A stretch of 64,000 bases of DNA, taken from the NCBI RefSeq assembly GCF_022539315.1, contig NC_066343.1, positions 1,426,001-1,490,000 of the forward strand. The letters run 5' to 3'. Both the position numbers and the translations under genes were made by a program. This DNA comes from Serinus canaria (taxonomy: Eukaryota > Chordata > Aves > Passeriformes > Fringillidae). Below, in pieces: positions 10,963 through 23,388 of this stretch; positions within the stretch are counted from its first letter, which is position 1; each line of letters opens with the position of its first letter. The notes beneath the pieces were generated by a model. It did not search any database, had not been told where the DNA came from, and saw only the letters and a list, made by a program, of their open reading frames with translations.

Positions 10963-13900
10963 ATTAAAAATTGGAACCTGCTCTATGTCACCCATCCATC
11001 CACAAGGGCCCTTTGCAAACTGGGTGACAGAAGGTAGGATGGAGTTAATGTGCACGAGGCCTTGTCTCACTGGAGCTGCAGCATTCATGTCTAGGAGCTC
11101 TTAGGCTAGAACTGCTAATATTCTTTCAGGCAAACTTGTCACAGGCTATTTTCTTAGAAGTTACTACTTATTTCTAAAAACAAGAAACTATTTAACTGGT
11201 AAACCATTTAATCCTTAGAACTGTTAGAGAAAAACCCAAGTACTAGAAAAACAATCTGTAAACTGAAAAAACAGTTTGTAAACAGGAAAAAAATATTTGT
11301 AAACAAATGAAGTCCTTATATGAACTGTCACTTCCAGAGTCCCAGATTTCTGTGAGGTAGGTGATCAAATGTTCTGGTTACATGGCTCTGTGATGTCTGT
11401 TGAAAGGTCATCAGGAGGATGCTGCCTGTGATTCCAAGCAGGACATAGTGCAGGCTGGATTCATCTGGCAGGTATCCAGTGTGTCCCATTGTCTGTTGAA
11501 ATGCTCTGATATCTCTGGCCCTAGATAATAAGATCTCAAGGATCTCCCATGTATTGTTAAGGAGGTCTCTCACCATTTCCTAGGGTGTGGGCAGCTAAAC
11601 ATCACAGGATGATGGTAGCGGTAAGAAGTAATTTAAGTTAACTAGGTTTTTGGTCTTTTCTAATACTGATACACATTTGATTGAAAGACATGAAAACATG
11701 ATAGCACCCAGGAATTAAGGAGGGTGTACATTCACACCAACTTTTTCCCCCTTTTTTTTAATAACTAAAAGAGGAACAAAACATGGACTTTTGAACAACA
11801 TTAATAAGGTGAGACAACTATGTATATGTTTTTCTATTACCTAGGGTTTGCTATTGCTAAGGGGCTTCTTTTTCACAATGTGGACTTGAAAGAACCTCTT
11901 CCAGATGAGGCTTCCTGGTTTATCTCAAACAAAAAAAGTTTAGCTTTTGCAAAGTTTGCACAGAATCATCTATGTTTGATGTTTTTCCGTCACCAGGCAG
12001 GTTCAGTGCTTGATCAGGGCCAAGAACTTGGCTGGGAAAGGTTTTTCCTAATTATATTTTAGAAAACAAGCCTGTATTAGTATCCACTGCAAAAATTCTT
12101 TCACATGAACAACTTATTAATTATTAAAAAAATATAGGCATTTTAATTGTTGTCAGTTATTATGGTAACTGTGTGAACAATATACTTTTCTTCCTTTTGT
12201 TAAAAGTGTGAAATTTGTTATTGACTTAAATATGTGACTTTTAGCTTTTAAAATGATGACAGGTAGCAAATTTTCAGTTAGAAAACTTTGCAACTGAAAT
12301 TTGTTTATGACATTATTAAGTCAGTATTTTCGTGTTTGCTTTAATAGATCTAGAATGTTAGAATGAACAAATTCTTTGAGTTTTTCAGGTTGATCTAGTT
12401 CATATGCTGCTTGTATTGTGTTTATAGTTAATATTAGTAAATTTTATGTTATAAATTCTAGGATCTATTTAATCAACAGTAGTCCATATTGAAATATAGA
12501 CATAATATCTTCCTAGTAACTGTAACAGAATTGCCTAACAAAGACCTATTAATTTTGGTTTCAGCACATGTAAACAGTAATAACAAATATTGTACTACGA
12601 ATTCTAGGACATATTTAGCAAACAGCTCTGCCTACTTATAACCTTTGCGTGACATCTTTATTACAACTGCAATAGAACTGGTTAACATAGTTACGTTATA
12701 TGAGTCAGTTTCACCTTAGCACATGTAAATATTGCAGTTCTCCCTCTTGGGGAAGGGGCTATTAAACTAGCCTGATGTTCTCCTTCATTTAGTATCAGTT
12801 TGTAAGTTTGTAGAGTATGAGAACCTTAGTAAAGTTAAAGCAGTAGCAGGTGGTGTAGCTCTGCTGAGTTATGTCGGGTAGGTATGCCTTTGTTGGTACT
12901 GCTTTGGCTGGGGCTGCTAAGTTCCTTTGTTTGCGGCTTCACTGCCCACACACAGGGAGCTGCTGAATTCCCGCCGGGCTTGGTGAGTGAGTGGCTCTAA
13001 CCCGCCAAGTGATGGCTGTGCCATGTGGCCAGCACCATTTTTTTGGGCAGGCTTGACTGCTGCTGTTACCATGGAACCACACCCCTGCATGCCTTTTCCC
13101 GCTGCCTTTTGCTCGGCAGCCCTCCCGCAGGGCCTTCTCCCATCCTCTGGGAAACTTACAGTTGACGGTCAGAGATGTAGAAAAGCTTGGAGAGGCTGCA
13201 GTGGTGGCAAGATGAGGCACGGCTGCCGGCAACAAAGCAGCTGCACTGTTCTCATGGTATTCTGCAGGGGGGCGATGGCTTTGGCTTTCTCTGCTCGTAT
13301 CCCTTGTGTCCCTTGCTGGCATATATTCCAAGGAAGGCTGTACCTCCAGCAAGGTAGTGCGGCGACTTCCATGTACGACGTCTGCAGCAGTGCCTGGTGA
13401 TATAATTCCCCGGCCTGCCCATGGAGGCAGGGTGAGAGGTCAGAGGCACGGCTATGCTCCATGGAGGTTGGACTGGGGGCAGGGCCGCCACCCCCCATGG
13501 CACTTTGGAGCTGGGCCACTCGGTCTCAGGAGGATGCGGCCCTGGGCCCGTGTGGGAGTGGGGGTGCGAACATGGCGGCACCGGGGGGAGCTGGAGCGGA
13601 CACTACGTGGTCTGGCCCTGTGGAGAGCGGCAGCATTGTGTGTGCCCCAAAGGCAGCGGCATAGTCCATCCCGGCACAGAGCTTGGTGCAGGCAGTGGAA
13701 GGGTGGCTCGGGGGAGCACAGGACACTGCGGGATGGTCCCGGGGTCCTCAGCCGTAATGATGCCGTGGCTCGACCCGGGAACAGTTGTGCGGGGATCTGG
13801 CGCCGCACAAAAGGTTTGCGGTGCAGCCACAGAGCAGATGAGCCCGGTTCAACAGTTCTCTGTAGGCATGACGCACCCCAGCACCTCCAGAGCTGTACAG

Positions 13901-14963
13901 CTCGCCGGGCCCGTGGCAGACCCATTACTCCATGTGGCTCGATTGTGTAATCTGTTTCGCCACCTCCCTGGGTATTCTCGGCAGCTGTGGCACCGGCAGT
14001 CCGTGGATTCTCACCACTCCCCAGGGCAGGGCCACTCACCACAGTCGCTTCGCAGTGGCCAGTTGCGGTCTCAGTGCAGTAGGGTGCCTTGGGAGAGCCT
14101 GGGGCCGTCTGAGGCCGGCGCAGAGGAAGGGCACAGAGATGCGGCCGCGCTGTCACCCAGCGCAGCTTGGCGATGCGGCATCTCCCTGCCACCTTGCCTT
14201 GTGAGGGGGGAACACCCTACCGGCAGCGTGTCCCAGTGTGGGGTGGCCCCGTGGCTCTGCGCCAAGGCAGAACACCCGGTCAGCGTATTGTCCCTGTTTG
14301 GGACAGCTTTTCAGCTCCCCATGGCGATTTCATGGGGATCTGTGTCCGCTTTGCCCGTCCTCCTTCCCCACTCATTATTTAATTGTTTTAATAAGTCCCT
14401 GATAGTCCTTCATGGCCTTTTAACATCCACGGCTGTGTCATCACCCATGGACGCTGCTGCAAGTATATTTTGTCCAGGCTGCTCCCGATTTGATGAGTCT
14501 AATGAGGTCCCTTCAGACACATCCAGTTCATGGCTTTCGAACCATGTAAGCAGGGCTAGCGGAGCCCGCTTGTCATTATTAATCCCTCTTTTTTTAAGAA
14601 AGAAAGTCCATACCTTTAGTGTCCTCTGGTGCAGAAGTCCAGGCCCTCTGGACTATTCCCAATGGTGATTCCAATCCATAAAGGGGTTTGAAACCATGCA
14701 ACACAATCTGCTAGCTACCACTGGGATCTTGTAGCAATTTTCTGTTGAGCGTGGTAATTCCACTGCTGTACTGCTGTCTCCAGCTTTCTCCAGCTATCAT
14801 GCCATTTGGATTACTAGCCTTTACTGGCTTTCTCTGGCTATTACACCATTTGGATTAGTGGTCTTTACCAGCTTTCTCCAGCTATTACGATGTTCAGTCT
14901 CCCCTGCTCCTTGCGCAGAAAATGCCTGAATTGCATCATGTCATGGGCTCCACATGCAACATG
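10944..14963 (-). mobile_element. ERV internal region, decayed or non-autonomous
   Basis: About 4.0 kb lies between the two LTRs. The part at 12900-14400 is strikingly GC- and CpG-rich, with few stops in several frames on both strands. It includes a 246-codon minus-strand frame (13452-14192) and a 404-codon plus-strand frame (13454-14668), antisense to the element. I saw no reverse transcriptase, integrase or zinc-knuckle motif. Near the 3' end a minus-strand frame (11328-11576) has a hydrophobic stretch and may be an envelope remnant, but this is weak. About 49-bp tandem units built on CAGCTTTCTCCAGCTAT lie at 14770-14890. A convincing primer-binding site was not found. A pol-less, non-autonomous element is my best reading. 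Confidence 0.6.
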
Positions 14964-15277
14964 TGTGTGGTGGGTCAGAGACAGAGAGGACGGCACACCT
15001 GATCAGAGAGGACGGCACACCTGATGTTCATGTGGCAAAAGACTGGTTATTGGTTCAACTGCTCTTTATTACGGGGGTTTGATTGGATAGCTCATTAGTC
15101 TGATCTTTTAACATGGCCCAGCTCCCGGACAAGTGAGATGTCTGCAGCTGAGGATGGAATGTAATTGGTTGAGGTTCCTGTCTGTCAACCCAGGGGCCAG
15201 TTTATGGAACCAACTGGGTTTCTTATTTATATCCGAATTAATTGCCCAGTACAAGCCAGCTTGTACATACTGTGACA
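14964..15277 (-). mobile_element. 5' LTR of minus-strand ERV
   Basis: This is the partner of the LTR at 10644-10943, matching along its whole length with scattered substitutions. It carries a 22-bp tandem duplication (unit CAGAGAGGACGGCACACCTGAT, near 14980-15024) missing from the other LTR. The AATAAA and TATA-like sequences seen in the other copy are both changed here. The right flank begins GCTGAG, which does not match the left flank of the element. Confidence 0.83.
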
Positions 15278-15939
15278 GCTGAGCATAACTGTTTTTTTAA
15301 AGATGGAGTAGCATTTCAGGCTCATTTGGTTTTTTGCCTTTTTTTTTTTTTTTTTTTTGTTCCTGGGATGTGAGATTCCCATCTCAGCAGATCCATGACT
15401 TCCAAGTTCAAAGAGTAAGTGGGATACTTTATGGTACAGACCTGTGACTATGAAAAGAGTCACCAAGTAACTTATGGTATGAAAATGCAAGTGTCCAAGA
15501 ACCTGTTATAGAACTGCTGGGCTTCCATTGTTTATTCAGTATTGTACAAATGATTTCTCACACTCAAGTGCTGCATTCAGACCAAAACATTTTCTGTAAC
15601 TGAAAATACCGACCACTTCTTGACAGTTTATGGCACAAAAAGATCGCTGCCTTTTTTTGCTTGGTTTGTTTCTAAAGACCAGATGATTTGTATTTTGACA
15701 CTTCAGGTACTTTGCTTTCTCAGGATCCAGAATATTTTAAGCTTCTTTTACTTTTTCTTTTACCTGTTTTTTTTTTTTCCCTTTTCCTAACTTAGTCTGT
15801 GAAACATGATGTTGAAAAAGAAAATGTCATGGGACATTTGAATACAGGAAGACATAGTTCCCACTGGGACCATAAGATTACCTAAAAGAGGAGAGACATA
15901 AAAATTTACTGACCCATTATTTAAATAATGCATTATGGC
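15278..15939. other. Intronic sequence between ERV and CR1 fragment
   Basis: T-rich runs occur at 15339-15358 and 15768-15778. I see nothing else in it. Confidence 0.7.
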
Positions 15940-16205
15940 AGCAGTGCTTGATGGGAGACAGTGAATATAAGTTGAAATGAGATTTCATTTGAACCTGGGC
16001 ATTTTTTTCTATTATGTACAGAGAGCCAGTGGCACAGGTTGCCTGAGGAGGTTGCATGGGCTCTCTCCTTCCCTGGAATTTTGTCAAGCCCCAAACCTCT
16101 GAGACATATGGTCTGATTTCAGAGATAATTAAGCTTTGAGAAAGGTGTTGGACTAGAGACTTAAAGGGCCCTTTTAACCTGAATTACGTTGGCATTCTGT
16201 CAGAT
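15940..16205 (+). mobile_element. CR1 LINE 3' fragment
   Basis: The sequence has the conserved order of CR1 3' ends: GTGGCACAGGTTGCCTGAGG, then GGTGTTGGACTAGAGACTTA, then a terminal AAGGGCCCTTTTAACCTG block. It is 5'-truncated and diverged, in the same orientation as ADGRV1. Confidence 0.75.
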
Positions 16206-17614
16206 GTATTTAATGTACTTAGTATTTTTAATTTAAGTCTTTCTCTTTTACAATGGATAGAATTTGTACAAAGTAGAATAAACAGTTTCTTTTTTCATTC
16301 TTTACTACGATGCAGTTCATACCTGCAGTGTAGGCATCTTCTGCTTCTGGGGATCGAGGACAGGAATTAGCATACTCAGTCACCAAGAGTTTTTCTTTCA
16401 GTCCCTGTGCTACTGTGAGAAGGTGATGTCAGAACTCCAGTTTCCCCTAGCTTTTAAACAATTTTCCCTGAACTTAAGGTGTCCCTGAACTTTCCATAGC
16501 CTCAGGTTGATCCTGGCTGTGGCCAGCTCGCTGGCTTGCCCCGGCCACTGGACCCCCACTTTTAACTGCAGAAGTATGTTTATAGACACATGTAATTTGT
16601 ATTGAATACCACAGCTTGTATTGAATACCACAGAAGTGTATTAATATGCTCTAGAATTATTCCTACAGTATAAAGTTCCATAAGTTGGAACATGAGACAA
16701 CATATTAAGGAGAAGGGTTAAATATTCATGCGCATAAGAAAACACACAATTTCTGTTCATCCTATTATAAATATTGACTTTTAGTAAGTACTGGAGTGTA
16801 AGTAGATTGCCTTTTCATTTCTAGAGTAAAGCCATCACTACCTGCTAGGAGAAATCCTTTAGAAGCAAGATTTGATCAAGCACTGTGAAGACATTAGTTT
16901 CCCCTCATTAACATTGGGAATTTTTATCTTCCACTGCTGTTTTTCTGAAGTTACTTGCATTCCCCTCAGAAAAATGTGGTGTTTCTCAGCTCATTTGTTC
17001 CACTTCTAGAATAAAGATGCAAGAGAAAAGCTGATGTAATAATCTATGAAAATTAATGGGTTCAACCACATCATGGATAGGATGAATAAGAAAACTTAAG
17101 TTACATCACTGGAAGCCCATCTTTACACATTACCTACTTTATATGTTGAGGCCCATTTCTGTTCTGACAGAATGTTTAATATTTATGATAAGCATAGCTG
17201 GAGTGAGTTTCTCATAAGGGCTTACAAGCAAGGCTTATAAGCAAGACTTTTGAGATTGTTCTGGAGATTACTTTAACACTTAGTTTCTTGAAGTCAAGGA
17301 ACACAGAATTCAGTCAGTTTGTTGATTGCTGCTGAAAATACAAACTTACATGCAAAAACGGTGCCAGGACTCTCATAAGGAATTTACTTCCAAAACTAGT
17401 TGTTATTATTCTAGTGATTAAAATAAAATTTAGAGATTCTAAATTCTAAATTCTAAATATTTACTAGTACTATTTCTAGTACCTGAAATAGTCCTTACAG
17501 CATGCTTTTGATACCTGACTGTTTCGAGTTTTAACAGTTGTGCCTCTTAAAAGTATAATTTACTCTCAGCTTAACTTTCTGACTTTTTACTTTCATGGAC
17601 TTTTTCTTACACAG

Positions 17615-17732
17615 GAAGTGATCTCCAGAATGGCATTTTGGGATTCATTCCAGAAGTACAAAGTGGCCTGATACTTGATGAAGACTCAGAAAACAGAGAG
17701 GTGTTGCTGACTGTCGCACGGCAACCAAACAG
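17615..17732 (+). CDS. ADGRV1: ADGRV1 exon: last Calx-beta region
   Basis: The exon starts in phase 1 and ends in phase 2. It encodes SDLQNGILGFIPEVQSG, then LILDEDSENREVLLTVARQP. NGILGF followed by an acidic E-D-S-E stretch is the entry of a Calx-beta repeat. The acceptor TTACACAG is good. The donor AACAG/GTGCAG is weak at +4 to +6. The reading continues as NR-AFEDV in the next exon, agreeing with the mammalian protein. Confidence 0.92.
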
Positions 17733-18229
17733 GTGCAGGCAACACTGGATTCCAGTGCTGTTCCTGCACTCTGTAATATGTGGTCTTGAATCAGAGGAGC
17801 TACTGTTAGTGGAAGAGGTTTCATCACAGAGTTTTATAATAAATTTTTCCCTTTTGGCTTCTTTAATAGCTTCACAGATTTGGCAATGGGCCATTTAAGT
17901 TGTGAATATAATTAGGTCTGTCATTTAATTGGTATAAAGCAGAAACAGGAAAAAACTCAAATGCTTACCATTTTATACTGTAAGTCAGCAAATGTGAAGC
18001 TTTTGCTTAAGGTAAAGTATTTGCACTGCTAAAGGTGTAACTCCAATTCTCACCTCTCTGTATAATATACGGATACTAGAAGGAGCAATTAAGAAGTTAT
18101 GTGTCAGTATGCTTATGTCTTCCCCTTTTCCTAATTAACACACACACACACATATATATATATAAACACTATATATATATATATAAAAAATATATATATA
18201 TAAACACTATATATATATATATATAAACA

Positions 18230-18271
<42 letters not shown>

Positions 18272-18690
18272 TACATTTATGTGTGCTTTAAATAAATATG
18301 CTAAAGTATGCTAAGTTCCTTATACTTACAGGAAAGACCAAGTCTACCTGGCTTTCCAGGCCAGTGACTATAGTATTAATGAAAGTACTTGGGCACATCC
18401 CTGCTTTCCAAGTGTCTCTTATTCAGATAATTGCATGTTATCTGAAACAAAAATTAAGAAGAATCTGGGTTCCCCTAATTGCTTTATTTTCTTCTTCTGT
18501 TACTTTTTTATAGTCTAAATAGAGGCAGAAATTTAAATAAAAAGAGCTATTTTTTCATTGTAAAGCAGTTGATTCCATAATGATAAGTTTTGAATAATAA
18601 CATGAAATGTATGTTATATCTGTGGTTTACGTGTTCTAAATCTGTTGTGCTCTCCTTCAGTATGTGCATACTCTTCTCTTTTGCTTCTAG
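17733..18690. other. ADGRV1: ADGRV1 intron with AT microsatellite
   Basis: This is a phase 2 intron. The (AC/AT)n array at 18137-18269 is its only recognised feature. Confidence 0.8.
18137..18269. repeat. Compound (AC)n/(AT)n microsatellite
   Basis: A short CA run passes into long alternating TA blocks. They are interrupted three times by an AAACAC(T/C) unit, which suggests growth by duplication of a block containing the interruption. Such DNA can extrude cruciforms. Confidence 0.95.
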
Positions 18691-18862
18691 GGCTTTTGAA
18701 GATGTGACGATCTTCTGGCGTGCGACCTTTAATAAAACAGCTGTTGTCCTTCTGAAGGATGGTGTGAACTTGGAGGATGAGCTTGAATCTGTGCTGGGAG
18801 CCACGACCTGTGTGGCAGGTCAAACAATGTGCAACATCTCTATTGTAATAAAGCCTGATCAT
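18691..18862 (+). CDS. ADGRV1: ADGRV1 exon: C-terminal Calx-beta/linker
   Basis: The exon starts in phase 2 and ends in phase 0. It encodes AFEDVTIFWRATFNKTAVVL, then GVNLEDELESVLGATTCVAG and CNISIVIKPDH. FEDVTIFWR is the second strand of a Calx-beta repeat. The two cysteines (TTC and TMC) are positioned to pair. NKT and NIS are sequons. Acceptor TTCTAG and donor CAT/GTAAGT are good. Confidence 0.93.
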
Positions 18863-19654
18863 GTAAGTAATTATTATTCTTTATGTACAGCACTGAATTG
18901 CAATTTGTCAAGAAGAAAAAAACCCCTCTGATCCAGAGGAACTAATATTTAGTTTGAAGATAGTAATTTGCTATCTGCTCGACTTCTCTGGAACATGTTT
19001 ATTTATAGTCTTCTACTGACTCCATTGTGACTAGTAAAAATTTGGGAAGGAGATAAGTATTTAGTTTGAAGAGTAAAGTACAGTTCTTAGGTTTTTAAAT
19101 CACAGTAAGGAAAAAGAATGGAGTTGTTTCAGTGAAATATTCGATCATATACTCTCATCCTTCATACAGTAAGATTTTAATCTACCAAAGCATTTCTTAA
19201 AGTGGTTGATGGAAAACATTCTGTAAGTAATATCTCATTGCACAAAAAAACCTTTGAGTCTAACTTTGTGTAACTTTATATTCCTAAATCTAGCTCAGTG
19301 ATCTCTGAAAATGTTAAAAACTGTGTAAGAATCTCTGAGTGTCTAAAAATCTGTCTCTGTTCACATCTGCCTTTTGAATAGTGGAGTTCAATTTAGGAGC
19401 CATCATCCACTAAATTCCATTTGTCTAAGTCTAACAGCCTTGTGAGACTCAGCAGGCACTCTAAAATACAGACATGATTGTATTAACACAAAACACAGTA
19501 TTAGGTCATTTTTATTGAAAAGAGAAGGAAAAATCATTTTAGTGTGAATACCTAGGGGTTAGAGTAAGCCCTTAAGAAAGGAAGAATTAATGTTTGCCAT
19601 TATTTTAAAGTTGGAGAGTTTTAAATTTTTTGAAGGAATTATCTAGCACCCAGG

Positions 19655-20300
19655 TGTAAGAGCCATAGTGAGGGATGTGGGACTCCAGGTGACTCTTCAT
19701 AATGCAGTTTATTCCATCCAATAGGTTACAGCAGTCCAGGGTCATGGGTGACAGAGCCTGTGCCTACAGCTGTCAGCTCCAGCTGCACACAAGCCTGAGG
19801 ACCCTTTAGTTTGGGTTACAATGCATTATATACTTTTTGTTGCTGAGCATCTTAGTACAAAAGAACCAATCTATACCCTAATTTTTACCTGTAGCCTATA
19901 ATAACTACTATAATTACCAAATTCATGGTAGTATTCTCCGATCACTAAAAGTTAGTACACTACAGTTTAAACTAGAAGTTGTTTTTCAGTTTTCTTGCAG
20001 GGGAAAATTCTGAGACCTTTTTTCTACTTGCAACATTGGCAGACTAGTTTGCCTGTGCTATCTGTCTGCTTGGTATACACATTTTCTTGTTTGAGGTGGG
20101 TTTATCCTTTGCTCTAAGCCATAAAAACCCCTTCTAACTATCATACCCTTTGCTTTCTTAGTTATCCAGTAAGACTGGCTCAGCAATTCTTTTCTTCAAT
20201 ATCAAAAATTCCTTTCATTTCTATTCTTCTTCAGATACTACATTCAAAATTTTTTCTGCCCAGCATACATATCTATGAGACTTTCTTTTCAAGAAAGTGG
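19655..20300 (-). mobile_element. Songbird-type ERV LTR, ends approximate
   Basis: I recognise this from passerine genomes as a frequent LTR. It begins TGTAAGAGCCATAGTGAGGG on the plus strand. On the minus strand it has AATAAA (complement of GCAGTTTATT, about 19703-19712) and a TATATAATGC box (about 19825-19834). The distal end and the target duplication could not be placed. The element may be truncated. Confidence 0.6.
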
Positions 20301-21041
20301 CAAAGCTAGTGGCAAAGCTGAGGTCTGGGCAGAGGAAAATCACTAGATGGGAAGATTTCCATGTTTTCTTCTGAGTCAGTTCTCGAAAATATTGCAACAT
20401 GCTGTGTGTGGGAAATAGGGATTTCCTATTTAGGAGATAGGATGAATTCCCTTAGTTCACTAAGAGAGCCATTTTCCTTCTCCATCTTCAGATGCTATCT
20501 TTACATCACAGAGGCAATGAATAGGTGTATAGGACACAGGCTGCCCTGCTGGGTAAACTGAGATTATGAACCTCTTTAGACCAAAGAAATGATATCAGTA
20601 TTTAATTACAGCAATGCACAAGCTGCAGAGACATGCAGTTGTGCCACATGAAGCACAAGCCTGTGCCATTCCAGCAAGTGCTAGTGGAAGGTGTAAACTC
20701 CCCATTCATTCCAGTATAATTGTGCCTGTCATTAGTCAAGAACATTTCATTTAGAGAACTACATAACAATTTAATTGAAAACATATATTATTTATCCCTC
20801 CAAATATTTCCTAATTCTTCTTATGGTTCTCCTTTCATAAGTTAGCTTGTAAGTCAGTAGTAAATGTATTAAAAAATGATAAAGTAACAAATACATTAAA
20901 TAAGTACTTTATATTTTTGTAGGATACATTCCAGCTTTTATAAATTTTACTTCCTCAGGAGTAGCTGAGTTTATTAGCTAAAAATCCTAGAATTAAAGCA
21001 GGACTTCAAAGAATTCAGAGTTGAAACACAAAGCTTTTTTA

Positions 21042-22100
21042 TGTAGTGGGTTGGCCCTGCCTTGATGCCAGGCACCCACCACAGCCTCTCTGTCACTCCC
21101 CTCTGCAGCTGGGCAGGGGAGAGAAAATATAGTAATGTGTTAATGAGTTGAGACAAGGACCAGGAGGGATCACTCACCAAACACCATCATGGGCAAAACA
21201 GGCTCAAATTAGAGATATTAAATAAATTTTTTGGTAACAAAACCAGAGTAGGATAATCAGAAGTAAATTGAGTCCTTAAAACACCTTCCTCTCTCCCCTC
21301 CCTCCTTCCTGTTCTACCTCTTCCCCTCCAGCAGCAAATGAAGTTGCAAATAGGGCTTATGTTCATTTCATCACTTGTTCCTGCTGCTGCTCAGGAAGAT
21401 TAGTCTTTCCCCTGCTCCACCATGGGGTTGCTCCAATGGGAAGCTTCTCCAATGTGGGTCCATACTGCTGGCAGCAGTTCTCCATAAACTGCTGCAGTGT
21501 GGTCATCCTTCCATTGGTGCAGTCTTTCAAGGGCAGGCTGCTCCAGTGTGGATCCCCCACAAGGCCACAATTCCTACCAGGAAGCCTGCTCCAGTGTGGG
21601 CTCCTTTCTCCATGAGTCTGCAGGTCCCTGCCAGGAACCTGCTCAATTGTGGGCCGCCCATGGGGTCATAACCTCCTCTCGGGCATTCCCCTTCTCCAGT
21701 ATAGGGCTCCTCCATGGGCTACAGGTGGATCTCTGCATGCTCATGGGCATCCATAGGCTGCAGGGGCCCAGCTGCTTCACCATGGACTGCAGAGGAATCC
21801 CACCAGAAAAACTTTCTCCCCCTCCTTCTCCACATTCCTTGGTGTCTGCAGAGTTGTTCCTCTTAGGTGTTGTCACCCCACGCTACTCTGGCGGCAATTA
21901 TGCCTGCATAAGAACAGGTTTCTTACTTCTTAAATATATTGTCATAGGAGTGTTCTGGTTGGCTCAGCTATAACCAGTGACAGACCCATCCTGGAGCTGT
22001 CTGGCATTGGCTCTCCCCTGCGGCAGCTGGGGAGAGCTTCTAGAAACTTCTTACAGAAGCCACCCCTGTAGTTCCACCACTACCAAAACCTGGCTATACA
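21042..22100 (-). mobile_element. Long avian ERV LTR with repeated GC-rich motif
   Basis: About 1.06 kb is built from imperfect repeats of a CTGCTCCAGTGTGGG and CCATGGGCTGCAGG type (21400-21800). A tail follows of the form GGTGTCTGCAGAGTTGTTCC, then TTCTTAAATATATTGTCA, then CAGAAGCCACCCCTGTAG. I recognise this order as a widespread bird LTR, inverted here. A homopolymer A run (22122-22141) lies just outside. No target duplication was found, so the ends are provisional. Apparent open frames across it are by-products of the repeat. Confidence 0.65.
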
Positions 22101-23145
22101 AATTAAATGGAAAAAATTGTAAAAAAAAAAAAAAAAAAAAAGGCTTCAATGTTTGCCATTTTTTCGTAATACTATTTTCTTGTAAAGAAATAGGGTTTTT
22201 TTTCCTTTTTTTTAAGGTTTGCTACTTGACAAGTGCATGTAGTACATACAAGTAACATCTTTCCAATTGTTTTTTGAATTTTAGAATGGAATTTTTGGAA
22301 TTTTAGAAATTGGATCTCTATTTCTAAATGTTACATTTTTGTTGTAGGTACAAAATAAAAGGCGTGGCAGAACATCATATTGTAAACCTAACACTGCTAC
22401 CTTATTTTCAATAAGGAAACAAAGTTCCACAGCCTATATTTTCAGAGTGAAATATTTCTCTATATGTGAAACATCACAAAAGTCTATCAAATAGTATTGT
22501 CTAAGCTCTGAGATTTTAAAAAATTCAGTTAAGTGTGCAAATCTACTGAGTTTTTAATTTCTTGTAAAAACATGCATGGACATACTAGTGTCTAAATGCT
22601 TGAGTTGTATATAAAAAATGCTTAAGTTGTATATAAAACGTTTTTCAGAACTTTAACTGAGTTCAGTACTTGAATATAGTAGAGTTATTATACAAATTAT
22701 TGCATTTTCAAAATTGCATACTTCTGTGCAGCATTTCTAAAAGGGAGTAGGTAGGAGGTACACGCCTTTTTGTAAGGTAAAAAGAAAATGAAAGAGCAAA
22801 TTCTTCATAAGTTGTACATCTATATCAATCTATAATCTGGAATATGGCACTCTTGGAGGGTTTACTGTCATTTATGTCAAATTTACAGCCACTATGCCTG
22901 CACTATTGAAACAGCTACTTTAATGCAGCAAGTTCTGCATGAAAATCTGGGATTTAATAATTGTGCCTGACAGAGTGAAGTCCATTGCAGTATTGTTTTT
23001 ATGATATATTTGATTGTACTTATTGCTTGCTTGTGTAGTGTTATTAAAGTGATCCACTGCGCATACAAAGTTATATATAAACATTTATTTGAAGCTGAAA
23101 TTTGTTAGTAGATCTTATAATGATATGAAAATCACTCACTTACAG

Positions 23146-23388
23146 GTACCAGAATTTGAAACTTATATTTTTGTTGAGCTATATGCTGTAAGCACAGGAG
23201 CTGCTTTGAACAACAGTGCCAGATTTGCTTTTATAACTGTCCTGGAAAGTGATGCACCTCATGGTTTAGTGTATTTTGCTGTGGGATCTCGATTTGCTGT
23301 TGCTTATAAGAAGACAGCTTTAATCAGTCTGCAAGTTCTTAGAGATTCTAGCACATCAGTAACCACAATGGTTACCTACAGTATGCAG
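23146..23388 (+). CDS. ADGRV1: ADGRV1 exon: segment before GAIN domain
   Basis: This 81-codon exon is phase 0 at both ends. It encodes VPEFETYIFVELYAVSTGAA, then NNSARFAFITVLESDAPHG and FAVGSRFAVAYKKTALISLQ. The F-x-V-E-L and I-T-V-L-E-S-D strands still look like the end of a Calx-beta repeat, with a final partial repeat beginning at HGLVYFAVG. The NNS site is a sequon. Acceptor TTACAG and donor CAG/GTAAGA are strong. Confidence 0.94.

Larger units (their letters stand above)
10363..17614. other. ADGRV1: ADGRV1 intron holding an ERV
   Basis: This phase 1 intron is enlarged by a roughly 4.6-kb minus-strand ERV (10644-15277) and a CR1 3' fragment (15940-16205). The remaining sequence is AT-rich and unrecognised. 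It includes an 18-bp duplication TTGTATTGAATACCACAG at 16597-16614 and 16616-16633. Confidence 0.85.
18863..23145. other. ADGRV1: ADGRV1 intron with LTR insertions
   Basis: This phase 0 intron contains an LTR-like block (19655-20300) and a long GC-rich LTR (21042-22100). A duplicated AGTGGCAAAGCT lies near 20295-20320. The rest is AT-rich and unrecognised. Confidence 0.8.

Noticed and set aside
13454..14668. A 404-codon plus-strand open frame as a host gene
   Set aside because: It lies inside an ERV, antisense to it, in GC-rich DNA where several overlapping frames are open. It has no recognisable domain.
21375..21973. Cysteine- and serine-rich frames on the plus strand
   Set aside because: They are translations of the repeated motif of an avian LTR, with no start context or homology.
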